Below, piece after piece: positions 50,499-52,838 of a stretch of DNA of 52,838 nt. Numbering within the stretch: position 1 is the first letter of the stretch; every line of letters starts with the position of its first letter. The DNA is taken from positions 1 through 52,838 of the forward strand of contig JBBINY010000015.1 of the NCBI GenBank assembly GCA_037443645.1, written 5' to 3'. A model generated the notes under the pieces. The model saw only the letters and a list, made by a program, of their open reading frames with translations, did no database searches and was not told the origin of the DNA. This DNA is from UBA2336 sp037443645. GTDB taxonomy: Bacteria; Bacteroidota; Bacteroidia; Cytophagales; Cyclobacteriaceae. The position numbers and the translations under genes were made by a program.

Positions 50499-50530
50499 TT
50501 TGACTGGTGGGTCTTGTCAACCTACCTTTA
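50499..50530 (+). promoter_or_regulatory. Promoter of the small lipoprotein gene
   Basis: TTTG (50499-50502), a spacer of 20 and TACCTTTA (50523-50530) fit the Bacteroidota consensus with one mismatch at the end of the -7 box. It faces away from the attenuator. Confidence 0.5.
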
Positions 50531-50553
50531 TTACCTGAACCATGAGAAATACT

Positions 50554-50967
50554 ATGAAAAAAACGTTAGTTCTGATTCTTATTGGTCTTGCAGCATGCGG
50601 CAAGCCCAGGGATAACCAGTCCAGCAACCCTCCTACTGACGATCCCAACAAGATATTGTACAATAAAGTTATGGACATTCATGATGAGGTGATGCCCCGC
50701 ATGGATGATATCGTTCGGTTGAAACGTGAGCTGAAGGAGACCATCGGGAAGAGCAGCAGCCTGGTGCCTGAGAAGAGAAAAGAACTCGAACAAAAAATAG
50801 TACAGCTTGATTCGGCAAGCAAGGCCATGATGCAGTGGATGAATGATTTCAGGCCGGAAGAGTATACAGGGGAGGAACTTCGTGAATACCTCGAATCAGA
50901 AATGGAACGGGTAACAAAGGTAAAAGAGTTGATGCTGGAGTCGATTGAGAAGGCTAAAAAAGATTGA
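50554..50967 (+). CDS. Small coiled-coil lipoprotein
   Basis: Not recognised by family. About 137 residues from the ATG at 50554 (an in-frame ATG at 50542 is possible). A lipoprotein signal (MKKTLVLILIGLAAC) has a plausible lipobox cysteine. A Pro/Asp-rich linker follows, then a helical coiled-coil body (VMDIHDEVMPRMDDIVRLKR, KRKELEQKIVQLDSASKAM) ending in SIEKAKKD. It is divergent from the pheA leader and convergent with the redoxin gene 4 bases away. Confidence 0.8.
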   Translation: MKKTLVLILIGLAACGKPRDNQSSNPPTDDPNKILYNKVMDIHDEVMPRMDDIVRLKRELKETIGKSSSLVPEKRKELEQKIVQLDSASKAMMQWMNDFRPEEYTGEELREYLESEMERVTKVKELMLESIEKAKKD

Positions 50968-50971
50968 GTTT

Positions 50972-51529
50972 TCAGCGAATGCTGCAGCCGGGTGGCCGAT
51001 GCTCTGCTGTTTCTATGGGCTGGCCGGCCAGCACTTTTTCAATGGCATCGGTAAGGTATGATTCCCGCACATCCTTTGCCGATTGCGGGCTATCATCAAT
51101 GGCTCCGCGATAGACTACGGTAAATTTCTGACCTGTGTTTTTTAATACGAAACACTCGGGGGTTTTGCGCGCATTGAAGGTTTTCAGCTCAACCTTATTT
51201 TTATCCAGCAGGTAAGGCACTGTAATTTTTTGTTGAATCAGGTAGTTGGTAAGCAATTCACCGGTCTCCACTTCATCTGAATTTGAATTGATCAGGACAA
51301 CCGGAAAAGTTGACTGGTATTTATCGGCCAGTGCAAGGATCCGCTGGAGGTAATACTTATCGAACGGACAATCATAACTCACAAAAATTATCACAACTCC
51401 GGCATAGCCGGCATAGTCGCGAAGATGAACCGTCTTGCCATCCACCGCATTGGGCAGGCTGAAGTCGGCAACAACCTGGGCGTTTACTGCAATTGACGTT
51501 ACTACCAGAAAAACGCTAATCCACTTCAT
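50972..51529 (-). CDS. Periplasmic redoxin/TlpA-like protein
   Basis: A thioredoxin-fold protein of 185 residues with a signal peptide (MKWISVFLVVTSIAVNAQ). The redox site is SYDCPFDKYYL with a single cysteine in place of CxxC. A second cysteine lies at the C-terminus in RPPGCSIR, a layout seen in a redoxin subgroup where the tail cysteine may resolve the disulfide. The RGAIDDSPQ segment is also typical of that subgroup. It starts 2 bases after the phosphopantetheinyl transferase stop, so the two genes are co-transcribed. Confidence 0.85.
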   Translation of the reverse strand: MKWISVFLVVTSIAVNAQVVADFSLPNAVDGKTVHLRDYAGYAGVVIIFVSYDCPFDKYYLQRILALADKYQSTFPVVLINSNSDEVETGELLTNYLIQQKITVPYLLDKNKVELKTFNARKTPECFVLKNTGQKFTVVYRGAIDDSPQSAKDVRESYLTDAIEKVLAGQPIETAEHRPPGCSIR

Positions 51530-51531
51530 GT

Positions 51532-52155
51532 TCAGGTGTTCATTACCAGCACATAATCATCCATCCGGAAATAGTGCAAGGTAACCCTGGTTTCGGTATT
51601 ATTCACAATTATCCTGCCACTCAGGGGCCCTTCCTGGCCAAGCGCAAAGGGTTCTATCCTCAGGTTTTCAGAAAACACAACATCTCGCCTGCCATAAATT
51701 TTCATCAGTGTTTCCTTTCCACACCAGTACACGGTATGCTTTGCAACATCCTCTCCTGCATCGCGCAGTTCATTAACATGAAAGATACGGGGACCCATGC
51801 CAATCAGTTTTGGATTAAGCTGTTCCAGATCAATACCTGGTGTTCGCTCGGCATCAAGAACAGCAGCCACCAACGGAAACGAGTGGGTTAATGAAATCTG
51901 CCAGGAACAATTTTTTAAAAGCGGTTTCCCGTATTCATTTTTCGTAATGCCAGTAAAAGGCATGTGCAGAGCTTCCATCAGCCGGCTCACCAACACCCTG
52001 CCGGCAATAAATTCAAGTCGTTTGCCCGGATGCCGGATATTCCCGGGAATCATCTCGAAATTCTTAACCTGTTCGGCCAGGGTGAGTTCGTCCTCCTCAA
52101 TCTTCCACACACCCCAGGCCCTGGCAGGTTTCACATCCATTTTGGTTATTGCCAT
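51532..52155 (-). CDS. 4'-phosphopantetheinyl transferase, Sfp type
   Basis: Transfers phosphopantetheine from CoA to carrier proteins. The 207 residues have the P1-P3 motifs in order: KNEYGKPLLKN and ISLTHS (about 83-98), the metal site GIDLEQL (about 114), and YWCGKETLMKIYG (about 145-157), the WxxKEaxxK signature with Tyr-Trp before it. No polyketide or peptide synthetase gene is in the window, so the target is likely the fatty acid carrier protein or something outside. It is divergent from the WD40 gene. Confidence 0.9.
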   Translation of the reverse strand: MAITKMDVKPARAWGVWKIEEDELTLAEQVKNFEMIPGNIRHPGKRLEFIAGRVLVSRLMEALHMPFTGITKNEYGKPLLKNCSWQISLTHSFPLVAAVLDAERTPGIDLEQLNPKLIGMGPRIFHVNELRDAGEDVAKHTVYWCGKETLMKIYGRRDVVFSENLRIEPFALGQEGPLSGRIIVNNTETRVTLHYFRMDDYVLVMNT

Positions 52156-52216
52156 CCGGTTGCCAACTTTGCCGGTTCAAGATGCAAAAAATCCTGTACA
52201 CCGTCCTGCCGATCAC

Positions 52217-52838
52217 ATGCCTGTTACCGTAAAGAAAGTTCATACTCTCACCGGCCATCGCGATAGTGTGTATACCCTGCAACCGGCCGATGACCCCTCC
52301 CTTTTCTTTAGCGCAGGGGGTGACGGGATGGTGGTAAAATGGAGTCTACACAATCCGGGTGAAGGAGAACTAATAGCCCAACTTCGTAGCCCGGTTTATG
52401 CCCTGCACTTCCATGCACCATCAGGATTACTGGTTGCCGGACAGAATTTTGAAGGCATCCATTTTCTGGACTGGAAGAATAAAAAGGAAGTGGGATCGTT
52501 AAAGCTTAACAACACAGCCATCTTTGATATTCAATCTGCCGGAAACCGATTGTTTGCCGGAACCGGTGATGGAACCCTGTTCGTTATTGATTTGAACACA
52601 CGCAGTGTGATTGCCCGACTTAAAGTTTCTGATAAAAATGTTCGGACGCTCTCCGTTCACGAAAGGGCCAACACCCTTGCAGCCGGCTACAGCGACCATT
52701 GCATCCGGATCTTTGATCTCGACACCCTTTCCGTAAAGCACGAAATACCGGCACATACCAACTCGGTTTTTACCGTGCGGTACATGCCGGGCAGAAGTTT
52801 CCTGCTCAGCGGATCGCGCGATGCCCGGTTAAAGGCAT
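52217..52838 (+). CDS. WD40 repeat protein, C-terminus beyond the window
   Basis: A frame open from ATG 52217 to the right edge gives about 207 residues. WD40 blades are visible: VHTLTGHRDSVYTLQ with GGDGMVVKWSL, LFAGTGDGTLFVIDL, LAAGYSDHCIRIFDL and HTNSVFTVRYMPG with LLSGSRDARLKA. There is no signal peptide, so it is a cytoplasmic beta-propeller, probably a protein-binding scaffold. Function is unknown. Confidence 0.88.
   Translation, partial: MPVTVKKVHTLTGHRDSVYTLQPADDPSLFFSAGGDGMVVKWSLHNPGEGELIAQLRSPVYALHFHAPSGLLVAGQNFEGIHFLDWKNKKEVGSLKLNNTAIFDIQSAGNRLFAGTGDGTLFVIDLNTRSVIARLKVSDKNVRTLSVHERANTLAAGYSDHCIRIFDLDTLSVKHEIPAHTNSVFTVRYMPGRSFLLSGSRDARLKA

Noticed and set aside
50404..50541. A promoter for the Phe/Tyr leader
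   Set aside because: I looked for TTTG-N19-21-TAnnTTTG on the minus strand and saw only weak candidates (for example TAAACTGA with a 17-base spacer), so I do not list one.

Overview
The window reads as a stretch of a Bacteroidota chromosome, most likely from the Cytophagales side of the phylum. The signs are a very large protein with a type IX secretion C-terminal sorting domain, a fused DAHP synthase/chorismate mutase in a Phe/Tyr operon, a long PurF-like amidotransferase, few Shine-Dalgarno sites, and many upstream regions with the Bacteroidota promoter form TTTG-N19-21-TAnnTTTG. Two runs of N (10 and 100 bases) and one apparent single-base frameshift show that this is a draft scaffold. There is no phage, insertion sequence, CRISPR array or tRNA gene that I can see.

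Layout. Positions 1-6.2 kb hold superoxide dismutase, tadA, a small secreted protein, aspS, an arginase-family hydrolase, a methyltransferase and an alcohol dehydrogenase-like gene. 6.2-9.8 kb holds a degenerate palindromic repeat and a two-gene operon for a secreted TPR-CHAT protein and a small coiled-coil partner. 9.9-18.8 kb is mostly core metabolism and envelope biogenesis: plsC, rsmG, an ECF sigma factor, a glycosyltransferase, tgt, an LptF/G permease, an EamA transporter, ispE, fabI and a membrane zinc-ribbon protein. 18.8-28.9 kb holds murI, a TPR histidine kinase, the PurF-like protein, an EVE protein, two tandem secreted paralogues, pyrR and pyrB. 28.9-36.9 kb holds the type IX substrate, a cystathionine beta-synthase-like gene and an OmpA protein. 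37-45.3 kb is an alpha-2-macroglobulin / NTF2-like / pbpC operon in which pbpC is frameshifted. 45.4-46.3 kb has the tail of a dead MscS channel gene and a VanY-type peptidase. 46.3-50.4 kb is the pheA-aminotransferase-tyrA-aroG/CM operon. The right end has a lipoprotein, a redoxin, a phosphopantetheinyl transferase and the start of a WD40 protein.

The most striking observation is the leader of the Phe/Tyr operon. On the minus strand upstream of pheA there is a 27-codon ORF with eight consecutive aromatic codons (FYFYYFFF). It is followed by a perfect 11-bp hairpin with a T-tract, and by a segment inside the ORF that could pair with the 5' arm of that hairpin as an antiterminator. This is the full layout of a ribosome-mediated transcription attenuator responding to both Phe and Tyr, ahead of an operon that makes exactly those amino acids.

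Other points worth checking are a Tgt lacking all four canonical zinc ligands, a terminator whose T-tract ends at the murI start codon, promoters that predict near-leaderless mRNAs for cbs, pyrR and fabI, and the mechanosensitive channel remnant.
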